Program-made: the position numbers and the translations under genes
From: Candidatus Kuenenia stuttgartensis
Lineage (GTDB): Bacteria; Planctomycetota; Planctomycetia; Planctomycetales; Planctomycetaceae
Assembly (NCBI GenBank): GCA_945861865.1
Contig: CAMAWN010000012.1
Location: forward strand, 1-56,583
Length of the DNA stretch: 56,583 nucleotides
Direction of reading: 5' to 3'
Shown here: piece by piece, positions 24,806 through 32,564 of the stretch
Layout of the letters: each line of letters begins with the position of its first letter
Numbering within the stretch: position 1 is the stretch's first letter
Notes under the pieces: model-generated
Told to the model about the DNA's origin: nothing
Seen by the model: the letters and a program-made list of their open reading frames with translations, nothing else
Database searches by the model: none

Positions 24806-26171
24806 CTTGAACCGTCGCGAAATGCTGAGCCGAACCGGAGCGGGCTTCGGTGCGCTCGCTTTGTCCGCGCTGCTTGCCGACGAGTCATCCGCCGCCGAGT
24901 ACCCATTGGCCGCGCGGCGTCCCCATTTCACCGCGCGCGCCAAGCGAGTCATCTTTCTTTTTATGCCCGGTGGTCCTTCGCAAGTCGACACCTACGATCC
25001 AAAACCGCGACTGACTCAAGACGATGGCCAGCCGTCGCCGAAGCTGTATCTCGGCCAGCAACGCAAACTGCTCGCCTCACCGTGGAAGTTTCAGAAGTAC
25101 GGACAGTCGGGCCTGGAGGTCAGCGAACTCTTTCCGCGCACGGCAACCTGCATCGACGACATCTGCGTCGTGCGTTCGATGGTCACCGACGATCCGAACC
25201 ATCCCGGCGGCTGCCTGCTGATGAACACCGGCGAGCGTGTCTTCTCACGACCCAGCCTCGGTGCTTGGGTGACGTACGGACTGGGCACCGAGAATCAAAA
25301 CCTGCCCGGTTTCGTTGCCATCGGACCTGGGCCGATCATCGAAGGGGCGCGGCAATATGGTTCGAGCTTTCTCCCGGCCAGCTATCAAGGGACGTTCGTC
25401 TCGAACCTCGCACAACCACTCCGCAATCTCCGCAGTCTGCAAGTTCCTCGTGATCGACAACGCCGCGAACTCGACGCGCTCGCTCGCTTGAACGCACTGC
25501 ACCGCGAGCCACGCGCGGACGACGACCGCCTCAGCGCCCGCATCGAAGCCTTCGAGCTCGCGTTTCGGATGCAGACCGAAGCCCCCGAAGCGTTCGATCT
25601 GTCCGGTGAGACACCCGCAACCGCCACGCTGTACGGACTCGATCAGCCGAAGACGGAAATGTTCGGCCGACAATGTCTCTTGGCCCGGCGCTTGGTTGAG
25701 CGGGGCGTGCGCTTCGTGCAGCTCTATCACACGACGGGAGGCTTCCAACCCTGGGATCAACACAGCGGTCTCAAAGCCGGTCACGAGAACAACGCGCTCG
25801 CCACCGATCAGCCGATCGCGGGCTTGCTCCAGGATCTGAAATCGCGCGGGTTGCTCGACGAGACGCTGGTGATCTGGGGCGGCGAATTCGGTCGCACGCC
25901 AACCGCCGAAGGGAAGGACGGCCGCGATCATCATCCATTCGGATTCTCGATGTGGCTGGCCGGCGGCGGCATTCGCGGAGGCATGGCCCACGGTGCCACC
26001 GACGAATTCGGCTGGGACGCCATCGAAAATCCGGTCCACGTTCACGACCTGCACGCCACGATTCTGCACCTTCTGGGATTGGACCACGAACGCCTGACCT
26101 ACCACTTCGCCGGCCGCGACTTCCGGCTCACCGACGTGTCTGGCCACGTCGTTCGCGAAGTGCTGGCCTAA
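24795..26171 (+). CDS. DUF1501 family protein (second copy)
   Basis: 458-aa DUF1501 protein starting MSIDLNRREMLSRTGAGFGA, a Tat-type signal. The family segments are VIFLFMPGGPSQVDTYDPKP (about residue 53), CVVRSMVTDDPNHPGG, GRQCLLARRLVERGVRFVQL and VIWGGEFGRTP, then GRDHHPFGFSMWLAGGG. The ATG lies within the last codons of the upstream gene (11-bp overlap); another ATG 12 bp earlier would also work. The gene order, DUF1549/DUF1553 before DUF1501, is the same as in the pair at 10543-15153. Confidence 0.93.
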   Translation: MSIDLNRREMLSRTGAGFGALALSALLADESSAAEYPLAARRPHFTARAKRVIFLFMPGGPSQVDTYDPKPRLTQDDGQPSPKLYLGQQRKLLASPWKFQKYGQSGLEVSELFPRTATCIDDICVVRSMVTDDPNHPGGCLLMNTGERVFSRPSLGAWVTYGLGTENQNLPGFVAIGPGPIIEGARQYGSSFLPASYQGTFVSNLAQPLRNLRSLQVPRDRQRRELDALARLNALHREPRADDDRLSARIEAFELAFRMQTEAPEAFDLSGETPATATLYGLDQPKTEMFGRQCLLARRLVERGVRFVQLYHTTGGFQPWDQHSGLKAGHENNALATDQPIAGLLQDLKSRGLLDETLVIWGGEFGRTPTAEGKDGRDHHPFGFSMWLAGGGIRGGMAHGATDEFGWDAIENPVHVHDLHATILHLLGLDHERLTYHFAGRDFRLTDVSGHVVREVLA

Positions 26172-26200
26172 ATCAGGGGACCAATTTCTGCGAGCGTTGA

Positions 26201-26420
26201 TGGTGATGTTCGTCGCGCAGGGCAGCCGCTTTTTGTTGGCTGCCGATCCGACACGAATGGACGATTGGTGACGTGAAACGCGAGGCGGATGTGTTCGCGC
26301 CGAGCAAAGCGTCGAGCGATCCGCCGCCGCTGGTCTTTGGCTTTCATGGGCATAGCGGGAACATGCGGAATGCGGCTCGCAGCTTTCGGCGACACGAACT
26401 GTGGCCTGAAGCGGCCGGCA
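26201..26420 (+). pseudogene. N-terminal remnant of a PHB-depolymerase-like esterase
   Basis: In the frame through 26273 the DNA encodes EWTIGDVKREADVFAP, then PPPLVFGFHGHSGNMRNAAR and ELWPEA. This is the N-terminal part of alpha/beta-hydrolase esterases of the polyhydroxybutyrate-depolymerase/LpqC type, including the HG oxyanion-hole strand. The match stops near 26410; no catalytic Ser (GxSxG), Asp or His follows. Upstream, a different frame reads MVMFVAQGSRFLLAADPTR, like a signal peptide end, suggesting a frameshift near 26255-26270. The fragment sits between the second DUF1501 gene and the RidA-like gene. Confidence 0.6.
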
Positions 26421-26475
26421 ACAATTTGGCAACGCTCATGGCGTTTGATACGGTGCCGGCGAGAAAGGACTTTCA

Positions 26476-27231
26476 ATGCCGCTCACCGATCATCCTTCGG
26501 GCAACTATCGCTTCCTGCCGGGCATCGCGCCGTACTCGTGCGGCGTCGTTTCCAGTCCCGGCTTCGAGATTGTGCATGTCACGCTTCAGCGGCCGGTTGC
26601 CTATCGCGAAGGGTTCGAGGCTATCGCCACATACCTCGCAGCGGAAAGCCGTCCGAAGTCCGCACTCTGTGCGGTTGAACTGCGGTCGCCTCGACCGTTC
26701 AGTTTTCAAGGCTTTGCCGAATTCAATGCCGAGTACGCCGCCATCCTGCAACGCTGGGGCATCTTCGTGGATGGAGTCAATCCGGTGGCTCGGACGAATG
26801 TCGCTCCGGTCGTCAACCCACCCGCTGAGCCGGTGTTGTCTGGCTTCTCGTTCACACGGCTGAGTTGCAGCGATTCGCCGCCGACGTTTGTCGTCGCCGG
26901 TGCCGGAGAACTTCCCGAAGGAATTCTGTCGCGGGAGGGAATCGTTGCTCTCGGCGACATCTCGCCCGCAGGTCTGTTGATCAAAGCCCGCTTCGTGATG
27001 GACTTGATGGAGACTCGGCTGCGAGGACTCGGCGCGGACTGGCGGCTGGTCACCACCGTCAATGTTTACACGGCGCACTCACTGACGCCGTTGTTGCCGG
27101 AAATCCTCTTGGGCCGCATTGGTCCCGCAAGCATGCACGGCACCACCTGGCACTTCAGCCGACCGCCGATCGCTGAGATCGAATACGAAATGGACGTGCG
27201 CGGAACACGCACCGAACTCCACCACGATTGA
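26476..27231 (+). CDS. Hypothetical protein, possibly RidA/YjgF-like
   Basis: 251-aa soluble protein. Weak resemblance to the RidA/YjgF/chorismatase-like fold comes from ARTNVAPVVNPP, FSFTRLSCSDSPPTFVVAGAG, LIKARFVMDLMETRLRGLG and VTTVNVYTAHSLTPLLPE, an arrangement like the RidA strand-helix-strand with a conserved NVYT-type strand. The expected RidA Arg and its neighbours could not be confirmed by eye. It has no signal peptide or membrane segment. It follows the esterase remnant and converges on the LRR gene. The function remains open. Confidence 0.72.
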   Translation: MPLTDHPSGNYRFLPGIAPYSCGVVSSPGFEIVHVTLQRPVAYREGFEAIATYLAAESRPKSALCAVELRSPRPFSFQGFAEFNAEYAAILQRWGIFVDGVNPVARTNVAPVVNPPAEPVLSGFSFTRLSCSDSPPTFVVAGAGELPEGILSREGIVALGDISPAGLLIKARFVMDLMETRLRGLGADWRLVTTVNVYTAHSLTPLLPEILLGRIGPASMHGTTWHFSRPPIAEIEYEMDVRGTRTELHHD

Positions 27232-27305
27232 GCAACTTCGAACTTCGGTCAAGAGTGCAGTTTGGAAGGCGTGAGGGAGCGGAGTACTCGACGCTGGTGG
27301 CCAGA

Positions 27306-28925
27306 TCACTCGGCCGTGTAATCCGTGACTTTCAAGCCGGGCAACTGCTGCTTGAGCCGATCGACGGCCGCCGGTTTGAATTTGAGATCCGTGATGTACA
27401 GCGTTTTCAACTTCTTCAGTCCCATCAGATGCTCCAGTCCTGCGCTCGTGATTTGGGTGCCGTAGATGTTGAGCACTCGCAATTCGGGCAGGCTCTTGAC
27501 GTGAGCGAAACCGGCGTCGCTGATGGAGCATTTCGCGATGAACAGTCGTTCGAGGCTCGTCAGCCCTTTGAGCTGCGCCATCCCCACGTCGGTCACTTTC
27601 GTTGCGGTGAGGTGCAGTTCCTTGAGTGTCGTGACGCCTTGAAGCTGCATCATCTCCGCGTCGCCGAACGACGTTCCCGCGACGTTGATCGCAAGCGCGT
27701 TCCCCATGTCGTCAACGACGGCAGCGTCCAGCGCGACCAGTGCTGCGGCGAGCGGTCGTTTCTGTTCGCTCGTGAAAAGACGCACGATTCCACTCAGCGT
27801 GATTTGCGATCCGGCGATCGACATCGTGCGCAGGCGAGTCAGGCGTTTCAGGTGCGACAACCCCGCGTCGCTCACGGCGGTCCCGGTCAGATTCAGTTCT
27901 TCGAGATCGGTGAGTTCGGCGAAGTGTGCGAGACCGGCATCCGAGATCGACGCCCCGTTGAGGTCCAGGCGAACAAGCTTCCGGAAGACCGCCACATGAG
28001 CAAGCCCCGCGTTGTCGAGCCGTGAGTCGCACGCGATCAACGTCTGCAACTGGGCCAACGGTTGCAAACAAGCCAGCGCTGCCGCAGTCGCTCCGGCCGG
28101 CAGCGTCAGTGATCGCAGTCGTGTCAGCTTTCCAAGTTCAACGAGCTGCTCGTCCGCGATCGACGTCAGTTCGAGGTCGAGCAGTTCCAAGTTCGGCAAC
28201 GCCGCGAGGTGCTTCAAGCCAGGGCCACGAACGCTCGTTTCCGAGAGCCGCAGAGTCCGCAGTTGTTTGAGTGCTGCAAGGTGCTCCAAGCTGGCATCGG
28301 TTACGGCACAGCGGCTCAGCGTGAGACTGCGAAGACCACGCAACGATGCGAGTCGCTCAATTCCTTGATCCGTGAATCGATGACAACCGGTCAGGTCCAG
28401 GACTTCCAGATCGGACAACTCGGCAATGGCAGTCAGGCCGTCGTCGGTGATCTGGCGGCAATGCGACAGCTCGAGTTGCCGGAGACTTTTCATGCGAGCC
28501 AGACTCCGCAGCCCGACATCGCTGATCTGCGGCGGAAGGGCCAGAGTTTTCAGATGCGGCAGCCGAGCCACGTGTGCCAAACCGGCATCGGTGATCGAGC
28601 GATAGCCCCGCAGGTCCAGCCGAGCCAAGTTGGTCAATTCACCAATCGAGTTCAGCCCGACATCGTCAACAACCGGCGGCAGTGCCAACTTCGAGACATG
28701 TGGCAAGTGCCGCACTTGCTCCAGTCCCGCATTCGCCGCGACACAGGCGGATAAATCCACGGACACGATCCGGTTCTCAGAGTCCCGTTCCAATCTGGCA
28801 CCGAGACGATCCAGTTGAGCGACGGACTCGGCCAACCGATCGGATGCAAGGCAGCGCTCGCCGCAAGCCGTCGGCAACGCCAATAACACAATCGCAGTCC
28901 AGGCCCATGTCGAATGTTGTCGCAT
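27306..28925 (-). CDS. Exported leucine-rich-repeat protein
   Basis: 539-aa protein from the ATG at 28923-28925. A signal peptide (first 26 residues, with C-containing LPTACGERCLAS near the end) precedes about 18 leucine-rich repeats of 22-24 residues. The repeats follow the pattern L..L..L.L..t.I.DAGL.hL, for example TDAGLAHVARLPHLKTLAL and SDAGLSHLKRLTRLRTMSI, resembling the RI-like/F-box-associated cysteine-containing class. Such arcs bind proteins. The start lies 7 bp after the stop of the DUF1501 gene, so it is probably the last gene of the 31979-27306 operon. Confidence 0.9.
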   Translation of the reverse strand: MRQHSTWAWTAIVLLALPTACGERCLASDRLAESVAQLDRLGARLERDSENRIVSVDLSACVAANAGLEQVRHLPHVSKLALPPVVDDVGLNSIGELTNLARLDLRGYRSITDAGLAHVARLPHLKTLALPPQISDVGLRSLARMKSLRQLELSHCRQITDDGLTAIAELSDLEVLDLTGCHRFTDQGIERLASLRGLRSLTLSRCAVTDASLEHLAALKQLRTLRLSETSVRGPGLKHLAALPNLELLDLELTSIADEQLVELGKLTRLRSLTLPAGATAAALACLQPLAQLQTLIACDSRLDNAGLAHVAVFRKLVRLDLNGASISDAGLAHFAELTDLEELNLTGTAVSDAGLSHLKRLTRLRTMSIAGSQITLSGIVRLFTSEQKRPLAAALVALDAAVVDDMGNALAINVAGTSFGDAEMMQLQGVTTLKELHLTATKVTDVGMAQLKGLTSLERLFIAKCSISDAGFAHVKSLPELRVLNIYGTQITSAGLEHLMGLKKLKTLYITDLKFKPAAVDRLKQQLPGLKVTDYTAE

Positions 28926-28932
28926 CGTGATT

Positions 28933-30417
28933 TCAGACCCGCGCGAGTTCCCGAATGACTTCGCCTTTCGGCAAGATCGGGACCGGCCGCCCGACACTAT
29001 TCACAAACGTGTGTGCGAAGTTGATCCCCAGGCTGTGATAGATGGTGGCCAACAGAGATTGATATTCCAGCGGTCGATCAAGCGGCTGCTCTCCCTTGTC
29101 GTTCGTCGAACCGACGACCTGGCCCATGTTGAGTCCGCCGCCGAAGACCAACGCACAGCCCGCCGGACCCCAGTGTTCTCGGCCTGGGCAACCCTTGTGG
29201 ACGTGGACTCGCGGCGTGCGTCCGAATTCACCCGCGACGACGACGAGCACCTCGTCTTCGAGTCCGCGATCCGAGAGATCTTCGATCAACGCGCTCACCG
29301 ACTGATCGAACTGCGGCCCGCGCTGTCGCATGATCTCGAAGATGTTGCCATGCACGGCGTGGTCGTCCCAGCCAATCATCGTTTTCTCGTAGTCGCCCCG
29401 CCCGTCCGGACAGAAACGGACGGCGACGATATTGACGCCCGCTTCCACCAGCCGGCGAGCTAGCAAGCATTGCTGCCCCGAGGTGTGCAAGCCGTAACGC
29501 TGCCGAACTCGTTCCGGCTCGCGCGACAAGTCGAAGGCTCGGGCCGCTCCCGATCCCGTCAGCAGGTCGAGGGCCTGTCCGCGAAAGACGTCCGTGGCTT
29601 GCATCTGCTCCGCGAAGTCCACGCCTGTCTGTCCCCGATCGGATTGACCGAACCGATCCAAATCCTGAAGCATTCTCAGCCGAGCATTCAATTGCGTCGG
29701 CGAGCCTTTCATTCGCAAATTTTGCACGACAAAATCTGGCTTCGAGGGATCACCCGCGACGGCGAACGGAGCATGAATCGGCCCCAGAAACGCCGGCCCG
29801 CCCCGATGTAGTCCGCTGCTGATGTCGACATAGCGCGGCAATTCCTGGCGAGCAGCGCCGGCATCCCGCTTGGCTCCGGTCCTTTTCAAACCCATCGCCA
29901 GTCGCGGGTCGGTCGACTCACCGATCTGCGCGCCCCCTTCGGCTTCTTCGGCTCGCTTGCGACTGATGATCGAGGCGAGGTCGGGATACCGGGACTTGGA
30001 ACCTTCGGTCTCGCCGTCCCAGCCGGTGAGCACATTGTGCGAGCCGACCACATGATCAGACGACGGTTGATGCAGCGAGCGAATCACACTGAACCGGTGG
30101 GCGAGATGAGCCAGTCGCGGCAGCACTTCGCAGAACTGCACGCCCGGAAGCGTCGTCGGAATGGCTCCCAGTTCTCCACGAAACTCGACCGGCGCTTCAG
30201 GCTTGGGATCGAACGTCTCGAAGTGACTCGGCCCACCATCTTGCCAGAGCAGAATCAGGGAACGCTTTCGCGCTCCGGATGCGATCGTGGCTTCAGCCCG
30301 CAGCCGCAAGACATTCGGCAGACTCAGAACCCCGATGCCCGCTAGCACCTGCCGCACGAAGGCGCGACGACTCAAGTCGTGACCCAACATCGAAGAACAT
30401 GTTGTGCTGATCAGCAT
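28933..30417 (-). CDS. DUF1501 family protein (third copy)
   Basis: From the ATG at 30415-30417 (GAGG 6 bases upstream) it is 494 aa; a TTG at 30447 overlapping the upstream stop is an alternative. The Tat-type signal reads LSRRAFVRQVLAGIGVLSL. Family segments are LILLWQDGGPSHFETFDPKP, VIRSLHQPSSDH, GQQCLLARRLVEAGVNIVAV and VVVAGEFGRTPRVH. It is longer than the other two copies in its middle part. Unlike them it has no DUF1549/DUF1553 partner next to it; its neighbours are a glycosidase-like and an LRR gene. Confidence 0.92.
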   Translation of the reverse strand: MLISTTCSSMLGHDLSRRAFVRQVLAGIGVLSLPNVLRLRAEATIASGARKRSLILLWQDGGPSHFETFDPKPEAPVEFRGELGAIPTTLPGVQFCEVLPRLAHLAHRFSVIRSLHQPSSDHVVGSHNVLTGWDGETEGSKSRYPDLASIISRKRAEEAEGGAQIGESTDPRLAMGLKRTGAKRDAGAARQELPRYVDISSGLHRGGPAFLGPIHAPFAVAGDPSKPDFVVQNLRMKGSPTQLNARLRMLQDLDRFGQSDRGQTGVDFAEQMQATDVFRGQALDLLTGSGAARAFDLSREPERVRQRYGLHTSGQQCLLARRLVEAGVNIVAVRFCPDGRGDYEKTMIGWDDHAVHGNIFEIMRQRGPQFDQSVSALIEDLSDRGLEDEVLVVVAGEFGRTPRVHVHKGCPGREHWGPAGCALVFGGGLNMGQVVGSTNDKGEQPLDRPLEYQSLLATIYHSLGINFAHTFVNSVGRPVPILPKGEVIRELARV

Positions 30418-30443
30418 CCTCGACCTCAGTTCGTTGTCAGGAT

Positions 30444-31979
30444 TCAATCAGCGAATTTGAACGAAAACAAGTCGCCGTCGCGAAGTACGAAGTGGAGTCG
30501 CACGTCTTGGCCGGCGAGAGAGCTGACATCGGTGGCATTTTTCCACGCAGCTTTTTGATCGATGGAGTCCCCGAACAACTCATCCGCGTCGGCGAGCGAG
30601 AAACCGGGGATCGGCTTGCCGGCGGAGTCTTGAAGTTCGACTCGGAGGTTGCCGGCCGCGGACGTGGCGTAGTTCAATGAAAGGCGTCGGCCGGTGAACT
30701 TCAGCGGCTTCGTCGTCAGTTCGCCGCCGGACAGCGGCGCGTGCAGTGAAACGAAGCCGTCGAGCCGAATGGTGTAGCGTCGCAGTCGGTGCATTTCGTC
30801 TCGCCACGAGCCTTCGTTGAAATGCAGCGAGATTTCGTTGGGCAGTCCGGACACGTCAGCCTTTGTCTCGAACAGGCCATAGCTTTGGTAATTGTCGCCG
30901 TAGATCCACCGTCCTTCCGCTTGCGGACCCGGACGCAGGAACGCCTCGTCCCAACGACGAAACGTCTGGCCATCTCGGCTGGCGATGAGCAAACCGTCCG
31001 TCACTTCGGCACCCGTGTAGGCATCGATCCCTTTCACCGAGGCCACGAATTGAGCCCGCGTTTCGACCGGTTCCAGACGCTTCGCATGCTCGGTCAGCGG
31101 ACGAGCCACGAAGCGAGTCGGAAAGCCGAGCAACAGTTGCGGTGCGCGGTAGTACGGCGCGATTTGATTTGTATACATCTGCTGAGGCGGCGAATTCGGA
31201 TACGTCAGCCCGACTGGTTCGGACCAAGTCATGAAGTCCGTCGAATGCGACTTACCGATGGAACGCAGTCCTTTGAAGTCTGCTTCGCTGAAGTACCGGA
31301 CATACATCGCATAGCGTTGGCGATCCGGATCCCAGAAGACCGTGTTGTGCGAATCGAACGCCCCCTTCGTGACGACCGGCCCGTCGCTGAGCTTGGACCA
31401 GCGAATGCCGTCGGCCGACTTAAACGTGAGCAATCCTTTGCTGCTGGTCGTTCCGCCGACTGCCTTGTAACGCTGGTCAGGTGCGCAAGCCGGATTCGTG
31501 TCTTTGAACGGAGCAAAGTTGTGAGTCTCGTAACCGCCGCGCCACAGGATATTGTTTTCTTTCGCACCGGTGTTGTTCATGGTCGGCGGCCAATCGAACA
31601 ATCCGAGATCCGGCTTCACCCAGTGAATGCCATCGCGGCTCTCGGCGTAACAGACCACTTCCGATTGAGCCTGCCGTAGCGGAGGCGGATCAATAATGTA
31701 GCGATGACCTCGGTAGTACATCCGATAGAGGTCGCCGTCCTGAAACACAGTCGCATACCCGCTCGCATTTCCCTCCCAGGGCTTCTCGAAGGTGATGGCG
31801 ATTTCTCGCGGAGTGGGATGATGCAATTTGAACTCGGCTCGTCCTTCCAGGCGCTCGAGCAACGCCTGATCGACGAACAGCTCCCTCCGCGAACCGATTT
31901 CGATCGATTCGGCGGCCACACAGAATGCGGCCCAAGGCGAAATCGCAAGAACGCAAAATCGAATCAGTAGCATGCGCAT
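30444..31979 (-). CDS. Exported glycosyl-hydrolase-like five-bladed beta-propeller protein
   Basis: 511-aa protein from the ATG at 31977-31979, with a signal peptide ending AAFCVAAES. The body carries short propeller motifs seen in GH32/GH43/DUF-type glycosidases: RELFVDQALLERL, DLYRMYYRGHRYI, CYAESRDGIHWVKPDL, DQRYKAVGG, FKSADGIRWSKL, NTVFWDPDRQRYAMYVRYF. The C-terminal part (from about residue 385) looks like a beta sandwich (SGGELTTKPLKFTGRRLSLNY-like). Catalytic acids cannot be assigned by eye. First gene of the operon with DUF1501 and LRR. The substrate is unknown, probably a polysaccharide. Confidence 0.78.
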   Translation of the reverse strand: MRMLLIRFCVLAISPWAAFCVAAESIEIGSRRELFVDQALLERLEGRAEFKLHHPTPREIAITFEKPWEGNASGYATVFQDGDLYRMYYRGHRYIIDPPPLRQAQSEVVCYAESRDGIHWVKPDLGLFDWPPTMNNTGAKENNILWRGGYETHNFAPFKDTNPACAPDQRYKAVGGTTSSKGLLTFKSADGIRWSKLSDGPVVTKGAFDSHNTVFWDPDRQRYAMYVRYFSEADFKGLRSIGKSHSTDFMTWSEPVGLTYPNSPPQQMYTNQIAPYYRAPQLLLGFPTRFVARPLTEHAKRLEPVETRAQFVASVKGIDAYTGAEVTDGLLIASRDGQTFRRWDEAFLRPGPQAEGRWIYGDNYQSYGLFETKADVSGLPNEISLHFNEGSWRDEMHRLRRYTIRLDGFVSLHAPLSGGELTTKPLKFTGRRLSLNYATSAAGNLRVELQDSAGKPIPGFSLADADELFGDSIDQKAAWKNATDVSSLAGQDVRLHFVLRDGDLFSFKFAD

Positions 31980-32564
31980 GTTGTGTTTTTTCCGATGCGA
32001 GGATTCAAAATGGACCGCAACACTTGCCGACGGAACCGCACGGCTCGGACGAGTTGCCAACTCATCCACAACGCCGTACCAGCCAGCCGATCAGTAAAAT
32101 CGACCGGACATCAGTAGTTCAATCCAGACTTCTTTTTTGTCGAAGAGACCGAAGAACCGCCGCCGAACCCGACCGGAAACCAGCCTCCCACGGGATCTTT
32201 CCGAGAGCCTCGCGGGCAATGGGTTCGAGGCGCTCCCGGCAACAGCATTTCGTCTTGCGTCCAACTCCAGAGCACATCGCCAAGTCGTCATTGGTCACCA
32301 TGATTTTGTTCGTCGAAACTCCGTCATGGTAGGCCGCGTCTCGCGGTTCGTCGAACAAGCGAATTCGAGTGATTGGCAAATCATCTGGCAAAGTTGAGCA
32401 TCACCGACGTCCTCCGGTAAGCTGCGCGGCAAGATCGTGGGAAGTGGATTCGGTTTCTCCGTGGCAGAAACAAGTTGAGATTGCTTTGCTGGTGGGGATG
32501 CTCGCCGCAGGTCGCTGAGATTCATCGGCTGAGCCACAGAAGATTGCGACGGCGGAGGAGCTTT
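31980..32564. other. Divergent spacer, with a possible broken small gene
   Basis: 585 bp between divergent genes, so both promoters must lie here; none could be assigned. It holds the possible broken minus-strand gene at 32091-32391. A short AAGTTGAG direct repeat occurs near 32391 and 32472. Confidence 0.5.
32091..32391 (-). pseudogene. Possible frameshifted small hypothetical gene
   Basis: One frame reads MPDDLPITRIRLFDEPRDAA, continuing through KTKCCCRERLEPIAREALGK to PWEAGF. Near 32175 it turns into low-quality sequence, whereas the frame one base over then reads RRRFFGLFDKKEVWIELLMS and stops at 32091-32093. The two pieces together look like one protein split by a frameshift. No family is recognised. 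A non-coding origin cannot be excluded. Confidence 0.3.
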
